From the NCBI GenBank assembly GCA_013002865.1, contig JABDLU010000017.1, positions 1 through 33,288 on the forward strand: a stretch of DNA of 33,288 bases, written 5' to 3'. Source of the DNA: Acidimicrobiia bacterium. Its GTDB lineage: Bacteria > Actinomycetota > Acidimicrobiia > Spongiisociales > SHLN01. The first letter of the stretch is position 1. Each line of letters begins with the position of its first letter. The notes beneath the pieces were generated by a model that saw nothing but the letters and a program-made list of their open reading frames with translations, made no database searches and was not told where the DNA came from. The translations under genes and the position numbers were made by a program. Shown one piece after another: positions 16,456 through 25,178 of this stretch.

Positions 16456-16483
16456 GCAACCCGGAACCGAAGTCCCGGGTTGC
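16456..16483 (-). terminator. rnpB terminator with UUCG tetraloop
   Basis: Read on the minus strand, GCAACCCGG pairs perfectly with CCGGGTTGC. Inside, GAC and GTT extend the stem and close a TTCG loop, giving about 12 pairs (one G-U) with a C(UUCG)G cap. It starts a few bases after the RNase P RNA 3' end. No U-tract follows, as often found in GC-rich actinobacteria. Confidence 0.75.
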
Positions 16484-16484
16484 C

Positions 16485-16838
16485 GTTGTCCGCCTGTAAG
16501 CCGGATTCTGTACGGGCGCAGTGCCCGTGACGGTCATCTATCTGGGACCGCCGTTGCCGGCGGCCTCATGCGGTCTACCTGGAACGTGGCGGGTGGGACA
16601 CCCTGTTCCTGCTTGACCTTGCTCCGAGTGGGGTTTGCCGAGCCACGCCGGTCTCCCGGCGTGCTGGTGGTCTCTTACACCACCGTTTCACCCTTACCGG
16701 CCGCACGCGACGTAGGCGGTCTGTTCTCTGTGGCACTATCCGTCGGGTTGCCCCGCCTGGGAGTTACCCAGCACTCTGTCCCTGTGGAGTCCGGACTTTC
16801 CTCGAGCAGCCGAAGCCACCCGCGACCGTCCGGCGGAC
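16485..16838 (-). ncRNA. rnpB: RNase P RNA, bacterial type A
   Basis: The catalytic RNA of ribonuclease P matures tRNA 5' ends. On the minus strand the conserved GAGGAAAGTCCGGACTCC block lies at 16803-16786, followed by the universal core AGGGTGAAACGGTG region and, near the 3' end, CAGAATCCGGCTTACAGG at 16510-16493. The ends pair as helix P1: GTCCGCC at the 5' end (16838-16832) with GGCGGAC at 16494-16488. The 5' end is set six bases after a TACTCT -10 box and the 3' end just before the UUCG-capped hairpin, giving about 354 nucleotides. Ends are good to a few bases. Confidence 0.96.
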
Positions 16839-16844
16839 GATTCA

Positions 16845-16872
16845 AGAGTATCAACAGATAGTCACTTGTCAT
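16845..16872 (-). promoter_or_regulatory. rnpB promoter
   Basis: On the minus strand a -35-like ATGACA (16872-16867, five of six matches to TTGACA) is followed after 16 bases by TACTCT (16850-16845). Six bases later comes the first G of helix P1. The -35 lies inside the adjoining 7-base repeat array. Confidence 0.6.
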
Positions 16873-16958
16873 TAGTCCCTGGTCGTTAGGTCGCCGGTCG
16901 CCCGACCCCCGACCCTTTCTGGCCCGCAACTTGAAACATGCAACTGGCAACTTCAATC
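16861..16958. repeat. Heptad-periodic intergenic block A
   Basis: Fourteen consecutive 7-base units keep one register. The first four contain GTC (reverse complements TAACGAC, CAGGGAC, TAATGAC, AAGTGAC). Next come two GGTCGCC units, two CGACCC(C/T) units, TTCTGGC, and a run ending in AAC (such as ATGCAAC and TGGCAAC). The second half aligns with block C at 32975-33063. It lies between rnpB and whiB, which are divergent, and has no open reading frame. A 7-base period is incompatible with conserved codons. Confidence 0.8.
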
Positions 16959-16993
16959 AAGAACACAGGAACGCGCTTTCACCCCCCTCCTGG

Positions 16994-17025
16994 CCTCCCC
17001 CACTCGCTGGCGCTCGCGGGGGAGG
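16994..17025. repeat. Inverted repeat in rnpB-whiB gap
   Basis: CCTCCCCC (16994-17001) and GGGGGAGG (17018-17025) form a perfect 8-base stem around a 16-base loop. It lies 69 bases before the whiB start. It could be a REP-like dispersed element, a terminator blocking upstream read-through, or a regulatory hairpin. Only one copy was noticed in the window. Confidence 0.5.
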
Positions 17026-17093
17026 TAACTCTGCCGATTGTCTAAGGGAACCGTTTGGGGCGCCGATACGTCATATACACGATGGAGAATGAG

Positions 17094-17339
17094 ATGACCG
17101 CGTTCATGAATCCGGACGACGAACGGCCGTGGGCCGCCCGCGCTGAATGTCGCGGGGAGGACCCGGCGATTTTCTTTCCCGGCAACGACGACGACCCCTC
17201 GGTCGGATTGGCGATCTGCGCCCGCTGCCCGGTGCGCCAGGAGTGCCTCGAGTACGCCATTGAAGCCCGGGAGCGCTACGGCATCTGGGGCGGGACCACC
17301 GAGCGGCAGCGCCGCCGCATGGCTCGCCGCACCGCCTAG
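17094..17339 (+). CDS. WhiB-family iron-sulfur transcription factor
   Basis: This 81-residue protein has the four cluster-ligating cysteines of WhiB proteins: one in RAECRGEDP, two in ICARCPV and one in QECLEYA. The turn motif GIWGG and a basic C-terminal DNA-binding tail (TTERQRRRMARR) follow. WhiB proteins bind a redox- and nitric-oxide-sensitive 4Fe-4S cluster, act with the housekeeping sigma factor, and are confined to Actinomycetota and their phages, so this gene is good taxonomic evidence. ATG at 17094 is chosen because GGAG lies six bases upstream; the in-frame ATG at 17082 lacks a ribosome binding site. The paralogue (WhiB1 to WhiB7 type) cannot be fixed by eye. Confidence 0.95.
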   Translation: MTAFMNPDDERPWAARAECRGEDPAIFFPGNDDDPSVGLAICARCPVRQECLEYAIEARERYGIWGGTTERQRRRMARRTA

Positions 17340-17408
17340 CACCCGTCCAACACGCGGCGCAATTGGCCCGCACCACGACGAGACGCTCCATTTGGTCCCG
17401 GTAGTTGC

Positions 17409-17414
17409 CAGAAT
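17409..17414 (+). promoter_or_regulatory. Weak -10-like box of glutaryl-CoA dehydrogenase gene
   Basis: CAGAAT precedes the ATG at 17421 by six bases, the same spacing as other leaderless starts here, but the first base of TANNNT is missing. The rest of the 81-base gap after whiB shows nothing else. Confidence 0.25.
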
Positions 17415-17420
17415 GGGCCG

Positions 17421-18605
17421 ATGAGCGGACCCATTGCACCCGGATCGATCGATCCCCACGACTTCCTGGCGCTCGACGCCCTCCTCGACGACGAGGACAA
17501 GCTCCTGCGTGACACGGTCCGCCGCTTCGTTTCGGACCGGATCCTGCCCGACGTGGCTGCCTGGTTCGAGGCGGGCGAGTTCCCCCGCGAGATCGCCAAG
17601 GAGATGGGTGCGCTCGGACTGCTCGGCATGCACCTCGAGGGCTACGGCTGTGCCGGCACCACGGCGGTCCAGTACGGGCTGGCCTGCACCGAGCTCGAAG
17701 CCGGCGACAGCGGCGCACGAAGTTTTGCCTCCGTCCAGGGATCGCTCTGCATGTTCCCCATCTGGGCGTTCGGTTCCGAGGACCAAAAAGCCCGCTGGCT
17801 TCCCGGCATGGCGGCCGGCGACCTCATCGGCTGTTTCGGTCTGACCGAGGCAGATTCCGGGAGCGACCCATCCAGCATGCGGACGTCGGCTCGCCGGGAC
17901 GGTGAGGACTGGGTGCTGAACGGGTCGAAGATGTGGATCACCAACGGTGGCATCGCCGACGTGGCGATCATTTGGGCCAAGACCGACGACGGCGTTCGCG
18001 GCTTCGTCGTGCCGACCGACACTCCCGGTTTTGGCGCAAACGACATCCCCCACAAGCTGTCCCTGCGAGCCTCGGTCACCTCCGAGCTGGTTCTCGATGA
18101 CGTGCGGCTTCCGGCCGACGCCGTCCTGCCCGGGGTGGTCGGCATGAAGGGCCCGCTGTCCTGCCTGAACGAAGCACGGTTCGGCATTGCGTTCGGTGTC
18201 GTCGGGGCTGCCCGGGCTTGCTACGAAGCTGCGCTGGCCTACGCCGGCGAGCGCTCCCAGTTCGGCCGTCCGATCGCCGGCTTTCAGCTCACCCAGCAAA
18301 AACTGGTTGACATGATGGTGGCGGTGAACCGGGGCATGCTGGTGGCGCTGCACCTCGGCCGCATGAAGGATGCCGGAACACTGACGTCGACGCACGTCAG
18401 CTTCGGCAAGCTCGACAACGTTCGCATGGCTCTGGATGTCGCCCGGTCGGCCCGCGGGGTGCTGGGTGCCAACGGCATCACGCTCGAGTACCCGGTGATC
18501 CGGCATATGAACAACCTCGAGTCGGTCTACACCTATGAGGGCACCAACGAGATTCACACCCTGATCCTCGGGCACGCCATCACGGGCGAGAACGCGTTCT
18601 CCTAG
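17421..18605 (+). CDS. gcdH: Glutaryl-CoA dehydrogenase
   Basis: This 394-residue acyl-CoA dehydrogenase matches glutaryl-CoA dehydrogenases along its length: ARSFASVQGSLCMFPIWAFG, GCFGLTEADSGSDPSSM, NGSKMWITNG, LSLRASVTSELVLDDVRLP, CLNEARFGIAFG, GANGITLEYPVIRHMNNLES and YTYEGTNEIHTLILG. The catalytic base is Glu373 in YEGT, equivalent to Glu370 of the human enzyme. The reaction oxidises and decarboxylates glutaryl-CoA to crotonyl-CoA in lysine, tryptophan or aromatic breakdown. Crotonyl-CoA could then go to the enoyl-CoA hydratase encoded at 9836-10603. It begins 81 bases after whiB and ends 30 bases before the MFS gene, which has its own -10 box. Confidence 0.92.
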   Translation: MSGPIAPGSIDPHDFLALDALLDDEDKLLRDTVRRFVSDRILPDVAAWFEAGEFPREIAKEMGALGLLGMHLEGYGCAGTTAVQYGLACTELEAGDSGARSFASVQGSLCMFPIWAFGSEDQKARWLPGMAAGDLIGCFGLTEADSGSDPSSMRTSARRDGEDWVLNGSKMWITNGGIADVAIIWAKTDDGVRGFVVPTDTPGFGANDIPHKLSLRASVTSELVLDDVRLPADAVLPGVVGMKGPLSCLNEARFGIAFGVVGAARACYEAALAYAGERSQFGRPIAGFQLTQQKLVDMMVAVNRGMLVALHLGRMKDAGTLTSTHVSFGKLDNVRMALDVARSARGVLGANGITLEYPVIRHMNNLESVYTYEGTNEIHTLILGHAITGENAFS

Positions 18606-18621
18606 AGGGCCGGGCGGGGGA

Positions 18622-18627
18622 TAGCCT
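18622..18627 (+). promoter_or_regulatory. -10 box of MFS-trpD unit
   Basis: TAGCCT is followed by eight bases and the ATG at 18636, with no ribosome binding site. It lies in the 30-base gap after the glutaryl-CoA dehydrogenase stop. Confidence 0.45.
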
Positions 18628-18635
18628 GCCGGGTC

Positions 18636-19793
18636 ATGGCGGCCCGGGCACTCATCGGACTCTCGTTCGCCGGCTTCATCGCACTCGGCATGCCGGAGGG
18701 TGCGCTGGGGGTGGCCTGGCCATCGCTGGCGAGCGAGTTCGAGCGGCCGCTCGGGGAGCTCGGCCTCTTGCTGGTCGTGTACACGTCCGGCTATCTGCTC
18801 TCTACGGCCTCGAACGGCTGGCTCATGCGGCGTTTCGGTGTGGGCCGCATGCTCCCGGTTTCGTCGGCCATAGCGGCCGCGACGCTGGCCGTGTACGCAG
18901 GCACGGGGCGCTGGCCGGTCCTGGTGTCGGCATCGTTCCTACTGGGAGCGGCCGGGGGTCTCATCGACGCCGGGGTCAACGCCTACACGGCGCTGCGCCA
19001 CGGCAGCCGCGTCATGAACCTGCTGCACGCCAGCTTTGGGCTGGGCGCCACCCTCGGTCCCTTCGTGATGACGTTCGCCATCGACACCGGCTCGTACCGC
19101 ACCGGCTACGGGCTGCTGGCGGCCGTCCAGGCGCTGCTGGCCGCCGCCTTCTGGGTGTCCCGCCATCGCTGGTCGATACCACCCCCCAGCTCTGAGCAGC
19201 CCGGCCGGGCCGGCCGCCGTCCCCTCCTCGCCGCCAGCCTGGCGGTGTTCTTTCTGTATACGGGCGTCGAAGTTGCCACCGGCCAGTGGGCGTTCACGCT
19301 GCTCACCCTCGACCGGGGAATCGATCCTGTCCCGGCCGGGCTGCTGGTGACGGCCTATTGGGGAAGCTTCACGCTCGGGCGATTGATCACCGCCGGGATC
19401 GGCGACCGGCGCCGGCCCGAGGCGATGGTCGGGGCGGGAATGGCCGCCGCGCTTGGCGGGGCCCTCCTGCTGTGGTGGAGCCCGACCGACTGGCTGGGAG
19501 CCGCCGGCCTGATGATCACCGGGCTCAGCCTGGCGCCGATTTTCCCGCTCCTCACCCTCCTCACGCCGGGGCGGCTCGGCTCGAGCTACGCCCCGACCGC
19601 GATCGGCTTTCAGCTGGCGGCGGCCTCGGTAGGGGCGGCGACGCTGCCCGGGCTGATCGGCCTGGCGGTCAACCGCTCCGGCCCGGGTGCGATCGGGTGG
19701 CTGCTGGCGCTGTTTGCCGGCCTGCTCGCCGTGTCTGGCATCGTGTTGGCCGCGCCGGGCCGCCGGCCCGTCGGCTACGGTGGCGCCTCATGA
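18636..19793 (+). CDS. MFS transporter
   Basis: This 385-residue protein has about 11-12 hydrophobic segments in two halves with a central polar loop near residues 180-195, as in major facilitator transporters. GMPEGALGVAWPSL in helix 1, the basic loop WLMRRFGVGRML between helices 2 and 3, and GLIDAGVNAYTAL in helix 4 resemble the fucose-permease/YbjJ-like branch. The substrate cannot be predicted; sugars and drug efflux are both possible. Its stop overlaps the trpD start by four bases, an odd pairing that raises the possibility of transport of an aromatic or tryptophan-related compound, but nothing in the sequence proves this. Confidence 0.85.
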   Translation: MAARALIGLSFAGFIALGMPEGALGVAWPSLASEFERPLGELGLLLVVYTSGYLLSTASNGWLMRRFGVGRMLPVSSAIAAATLAVYAGTGRWPVLVSASFLLGAAGGLIDAGVNAYTALRHGSRVMNLLHASFGLGATLGPFVMTFAIDTGSYRTGYGLLAAVQALLAAAFWVSRHRWSIPPPSSEQPGRAGRRPLLAASLAVFFLYTGVEVATGQWAFTLLTLDRGIDPVPAGLLVTAYWGSFTLGRLITAGIGDRRRPEAMVGAGMAAALGGALLLWWSPTDWLGAAGLMITGLSLAPIFPLLTLLTPGRLGSSYAPTAIGFQLAAASVGAATLPGLIGLAVNRSGPGAIGWLLALFAGLLAVSGIVLAAPGRRPVGYGGAS

Positions 19794-20821
19794 GTGTCTT
19801 TGCGTGGGCGCCGGTTCTCAATGCCCTCATGGCCGGGGACGACCTGGCGCGCGACCAGGCGCGGGCGGCGATGCAGGAGGTCATGGGGGGAACCGCCACC
19901 CCGGCCCAGATCGCCGCCTTCATCGTCTCCCTGCGCACCAAGGGTGAAACCGCCGAGGAGATGACCGGCCTGGTGGATGCGATGTTCGAAGCGGCGGTCA
20001 CGGTTGATGTGGGGGAGCCGGTCGTTGATGTGGTCGGGACGGGCGGAGACGGCGCCGGGACGTTCAATATCTCGACAACGGCCGCCTTCGTCGTGGCGGG
20101 GGCCGGAGCCAGAGTCGCCAAGCACGGCAATCGGGCGGCCAGTTCGCGCACCGGCTCGGCTGATCTGCTCGAGGCGCTCGGCTTCGACCTGGAGCTGGAG
20201 CCCGCCGCCACCGTCCAGATGATCCGTGACACCGGGTTCGGGTTCTTCTTCGCCCCCCGGTATCACCCCGCCATGCGATTTGCCGGGCCGGTGCGGCGCG
20301 AACTGGGCGTCCGGACCGTGTTCAACTTCCTCGGGCCGCTCTGCAACCCGGCCGGCGCCACCCGGATGGCGGTTGGGACGTCGGACCCGCACATGGCGGC
20401 GCTCATGATCGAGGTGCTGCACAATCGGGGTGCCGAATCGGCCTTCGTCTTCTACGGCGAGGACGGCCTCGACGAACTGACGGTGTCGGCACCTTCGTAC
20501 ATCTACCGGCTGAAGGACGGCGAAGTGACCCATGCCGAATGGACCCCGGAGGATTTCGGCGTTACCCGGGCCCCGCTCGAGGCCGTTGCCGGGGGCGATG
20601 CCCGCCAGAACCTGGCCATCACCCGGGCGGTCCTGTCGGGAGCTGCCGGACCGACCCGGGACATCGTGCTCGTGAACGCCGCGCCCGCCATCGTGGCGGC
20701 CGGCCTGGCCGACGGTTTCCGGGAGGCTATGGAGCTCGGCGCTACGTCGATCGATAGTGGCTCCGCCGCCCGCGTGCTCGAAGTGGCTGCCGAGCTGAGC
20801 CGCCGGCTCAGCGCCGGGTGA
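19790..20821 (+). CDS. trpD: Anthranilate phosphoribosyltransferase
   Basis: This 343-residue enzyme transfers phosphoribose from PRPP to anthranilate, the second step of tryptophan synthesis. It has GTGGDG (83-88) and NIST (93-96) for PRPP/metal binding, then VAKHGNRAASSRTGSADLLE with the anthranilate-contacting residues, and FFFAPRYHPAM and NFLGPLCNPA further on. All are typical of true TrpD rather than the TrpD2 (YbiB) group. The ATG at 19790 overlaps the MFS stop (ATGA); the reading frame is open far upstream but that part is a shadow of the MFS gene. No other trp gene is in the window, so the pathway is dispersed here. Confidence 0.94.
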   Translation: MSVFAWAPVLNALMAGDDLARDQARAAMQEVMGGTATPAQIAAFIVSLRTKGETAEEMTGLVDAMFEAAVTVDVGEPVVDVVGTGGDGAGTFNISTTAAFVVAGAGARVAKHGNRAASSRTGSADLLEALGFDLELEPAATVQMIRDTGFGFFFAPRYHPAMRFAGPVRRELGVRTVFNFLGPLCNPAGATRMAVGTSDPHMAALMIEVLHNRGAESAFVFYGEDGLDELTVSAPSYIYRLKDGEVTHAEWTPEDFGVTRAPLEAVAGGDARQNLAITRAVLSGAAGPTRDIVLVNAAPAIVAAGLADGFREAMELGATSIDSGSAARVLEVAAELSRRLSAG

Positions 20822-20835
20822 GCCGGTTCACGGCT
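20821..20835. terminator. Possible hairpin between trpD and ccmG ends
   Basis: AGCCG (20821-20825) and CGGCT (20831-20835) pair around GTTCA, which includes the ccmG stop on the minus strand; the left arm begins with the last base of the trpD stop. The stem is only five pairs without a T-tract. Confidence 0.3.
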
Positions 20836-21433
20836 GTTCGAGAACCGTCCCGAGGGTCTGGGTGCCGGGCCGTTCGCCGAGGATGATCTGACCGAGCGTG
20901 TCCTCGAGCACGCCGGGGCGGAGCTCACCGACGATCTTGCCGACCACAATGCCCTCCGCATCGATGAAGTAGGTCTCCGGGATGCCGAAGACGCCGAAGT
21001 TGATGGCGCCGCGGGAATCGGGGTCGATCACATGGGGGTAGCCGCGGCCCAGCTCGTCGAGGAACTCGCTCGCCCGGTCGGAAGTGTCCTGGAAGACCAC
21101 CCCGACGAAGTTGACACCCTCGAACTGCCGGGCGGCTTCGGTGAGAAGACCATGCTCGGCCCGGCACGGGAAGCAGTACGAGGCCCAGAAATTGACCACG
21201 GTGATATCGCCAACCAGGTCGGGAAAGTGGATGGGCCCCGACCCGTCGAGTGCCTCAAGGGTGACGTCGGGCATCGGTTGGCCGATGAGGGGAGATTCGA
21301 CGAAGTTGGGATCGTCGCCGAATCGGGTGGCGAACACGACGGCGGTGGCCAAACCGACTCCAATCAGCACCGCCGCCACCAACCACGGCCAGCCGGGTCG
21401 TCCCGCCTTTCCGGCTGGGGTCTCGGCGGTCAT
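20828..21433 (-). CDS. ccmG: CcmG/DsbE-like membrane-anchored thioredoxin
   Basis: This 201-residue protein is the last gene of the ccm operon. One membrane anchor (about residues 16-36) is followed by a thioredoxin fold with the active site YCFPC (Cys87, Cys90) in NFWASYCFPCRAEH and the cis-proline motif GIPETYFID. CcmG reduces the disulfide of apocytochrome c, or of CcmH, before heme attachment, outside the membrane. IGQPMPDVTLEALDG is the usual CcmG/TlpA entry strand. Tyr-Cys-Phe-Pro-Cys differs from the WCxPC of the other two TlpA-like proteins in the window. The start overlaps the ccmI-like stop by four bases. Confidence 0.9.
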   Translation of the reverse strand: MTAETPAGKAGRPGWPWLVAAVLIGVGLATAVVFATRFGDDPNFVESPLIGQPMPDVTLEALDGSGPIHFPDLVGDITVVNFWASYCFPCRAEHGLLTEAARQFEGVNFVGVVFQDTSDRASEFLDELGRGYPHVIDPDSRGAINFGVFGIPETYFIDAEGIVVGKIVGELRPGVLEDTLGQIILGERPGTQTLGTVLEQP

Positions 21434-22185
21434 GGCTGTCCTCCGGCGTCCTCCACCATGCGGTCGATGGTGGCGGCTACGTCGTCAGAGAGGTCGGCGG
21501 TGGCGCGCAGCTCCTCGAGCAGTGTCAGGGCGCCGTCGGCATCGTTGAGCCCGTACAGCAGCACGTTGGCCAGGAAGAACTGCGCCTGGGCGTATCCGGG
21601 CGCTGCCTGCAGGGACCGCTCCAGGAACGCCACCGCGGTTGGTGACTGTCCCGGATCGGATAGGTAGGTCATCCAGCCGACCATCGCGTTCGCCTCCGGG
21701 TTGGCGGCGTCCTGTTCGAGGACGGTCAGGTAGTGGGGGAGTGCCTCGGAGAACTGCCCGGCGTCGAAATAGCGCCCGGCGAGGGCGAGGCGCATCGCAA
21801 CCACCTCAGGGAAGTCGGCGACCACCTGTTCCATCTCCGCCGTGCTGACCTCGGAGAGATCGCGGCCTTCGATGCCGCCGGTGGCGAATTCGCCGGGGCC
21901 CCGGTCGTCGATGGCCCGCGCCACCAGGAACACCACCGCGATCACCGCTGCGGTCATGAGGAGCGTGCCGGCGACGACCCGCTTCATGCCGGGCCCGGTC
22001 GGGGTGGCCGTCTCGGGAAGCTCCCGGCCGGCCGCACCGGCCCGGGCGATTTCCTCCTCGTACCGGCTGCGCAGCTCGGCGGCCGTCGTCGGGTCGAGCT
22101 CACCGTCCGCCAGCTGGGTCTCGACCTCGGCGAGGTCGAGCCGGGCCTGGCTGATGCGTTCTTCGAGCTGGCGGCGGGTAGTCAT
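21430..22185 (-). CDS. ccmI: CcmI-like TPR protein
   Basis: This 251-residue protein has a short cytoplasmic coiled coil (about 5-50), one membrane segment (68-90), and an extracytoplasmic TPR region (about 118-245) with repeats around SEALPHYLTVLEQDAANPEA and a similar unit 35 residues later. CcmI chaperones apocytochrome c to the CcmF-CcmH heme-ligation complex. The N-terminal double-helix membrane domain of proteobacterial CcmI is reduced to one helix here, so the name rests on position between ccmH and ccmG plus the TPR region. The ATG at 22185 overlaps the ccmH stop; a longer upstream frame is a shadow. Confidence 0.75.
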   Translation of the reverse strand: MTTRRQLEERISQARLDLAEVETQLADGELDPTTAAELRSRYEEEIARAGAAGRELPETATPTGPGMKRVVAGTLLMTAAVIAVVFLVARAIDDRGPGEFATGGIEGRDLSEVSTAEMEQVVADFPEVVAMRLALAGRYFDAGQFSEALPHYLTVLEQDAANPEANAMVGWMTYLSDPGQSPTAVAFLERSLQAAPGYAQAQFFLANVLLYGLNDADGALTLLEELRATADLSDDVAATIDRMVEDAGGQP

Positions 22186-22603
22186 CGGCGCGACCTGCCC
22201 AGCCAGATGATCAAGCCCACTCCGCCGATCAGCGCCAGGCCGGGCACCGCCCACAGCGCCACGGTGGTGGCCGACAGGCCGGGGGAGAGGATCGCCTGGT
22301 CGCCGTACAGGTTCCGGAAGTAGTCGAGGATCTCATCGTCGCTGCGCCCGTCGGCAACCTGTTCGGCAACGATGGTCCGCATGGTGCGGGCGGTGAGCGC
22401 CGACGAGTCCTTGATGGACTCACCGCGGCATTGCGGGCATTTGATCAGGGCGCTAAGCGATTCGACCCGGTCACCCCCCTGGTCGGGCCCGGCCACGATC
22501 CCGCCGATCACGATGGCGGCCAGCACCACCGTCAGCGCCGATACGAGCATCCGCCGAATGCCGATCGCCCCAGCGGTGCGCTCGTCGGTCTCTTCGAGCG
22601 CGG

Positions 22604-22607
<4 letters not shown>
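22182..22607 (-). CDS. ccmH: CcmH cytochrome c maturation thiol oxidoreductase
   Basis: This 141-residue protein has an N-terminal membrane segment (20-39), the CcmH/CycL core with the redox pair Cys57 and Cys60 in ALIKCPQCRGESIKDS, the helix MRTIVAEQVADGRSDDEILD, YFRNLYGDQAIL, and a second membrane segment (about 112-135). It matches the family motif (L/I)RCxxCQxQSIxDS. CcmH works with CcmG to keep the apocytochrome CXXCH cysteines reduced at the CcmF heme lyase. Both ends overlap neighbouring genes by four bases. Length and domain order are those of the short, bacterial CcmH without a fused CcmI. Confidence 0.93.
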
Positions 22608-24603
<1,996 letters not shown>

Positions 24604-24607
<4 letters not shown>

Positions 24608-25032
24608 GGCTGCGCCTCGGAGCCGTCCTCCTGGTAGTTCCCCTCGTCGGGAACCCGGTACTCCTCGTCGTGCTTGATGAGCATGAAGTCCGAGTGGAAC
24701 TCGCTGCCCACCCAGGCGCCCTCGATCACCACTTCGATGTTCTCCTGAAACAGCTGCGGGGCGCTTCGGGTGTGCAGGACCGTGACCTGCTCGGGCCCGT
24801 CGGGGTCGGCGGCGACGAAGCGCACGCCGGCGTCGAGCTCTTCGACCGAGCCGGGGACGACGAGCCCGGACAGGCGGAAGCGGCGTCCATCGTCGAATTC
24901 GGCCCGGGCCTCGACGGCTTCACCCGGTGTCATGTAGTACACGAACGAATCGTTGAGGCTGAAGGAGACGACGAGGCCGATCAGCACCGCCAGCACCCCG
25001 AGTGCAGGGATGAGGAACGCCCGGTATCTCAT
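24604..25032 (-). CDS. ccmE: CcmE heme chaperone
   Basis: This 142-residue protein has one N-terminal membrane anchor (about 6-26) and a beta-barrel OB-fold domain. The heme-linking residue is His121 in KHDEEY with Tyr125, the canonical HxxxY form; some archaeal and bacterial CcmE proteins use cysteine instead. VVPGSV and VVIEGAW are also family motifs. CcmE carries heme covalently from CcmC to CcmF. ATG at 25032 overlaps the ccmD stop (ATGA), which fixes the start; the longer frame upstream is a shadow of ccmD and ccmC. Confidence 0.95.
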
Positions 25033-25178
25033 CGCAGATCGTCGAGGGCCTGCCGTGCCCGCCGGATGCGCAGCCCGAGGACGGCTACGAATCCCGCCAT
25101 GCCGCCGAGGATGATCACGTAGGCGGCGCTCACGTACCACCAGGCGTTGTCGACTTGTGCGGCCACGAGGTCAGCCAC
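25029..25178 (-). CDS. ccmD: CcmD-like small membrane protein (49 residues)
   Basis: A 50-codon frame starts with GTG at 25178 and ends with TGA at 25029-25031. The product has a short polar start, DNAWWYVSAAYVII leading into a single membrane helix (about 14-36), then a basic tail RIRRARQALDDLR. This matches CcmD, which anchors CcmE and CcmC to the CcmAB transporter and always lies between ccmC and ccmE. The start overlaps the ccmC end by eight bases and the stop overlaps ccmE by four. It is easily missed because of its length and GTG start. Confidence 0.85.
   Translation of the reverse strand: MADLVAAQVDNAWWYVSAAYVIILGGMAGFVAVLGLRIRRARQALDDLR

Noticed and set aside
17340-17420. Possible small gene or RNA between whiB and glutaryl-CoA dehydrogenase
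   Set aside because: No open frame with a start and ribosome binding site and no stable hairpin was seen; only a weak -10-like box.
16953-18575. 540-residue minus-strand frame across whiB and glutaryl-CoA dehydrogenase
   Set aside because: It crosses two clearly real genes and shows no family motif; long antisense frames are expected at this GC content.
19286-19789. Upstream extension of the trpD frame
   Set aside because: This part is a shadow of the MFS gene; trpD starts at the ATG that overlaps the MFS stop, matching the family N terminus.
20828-21433. The three TlpA-like genes as recent duplicates or repeats
   Set aside because: Their sequences, anchors and active sites differ widely, so they are old paralogues rather than a duplication in this region.
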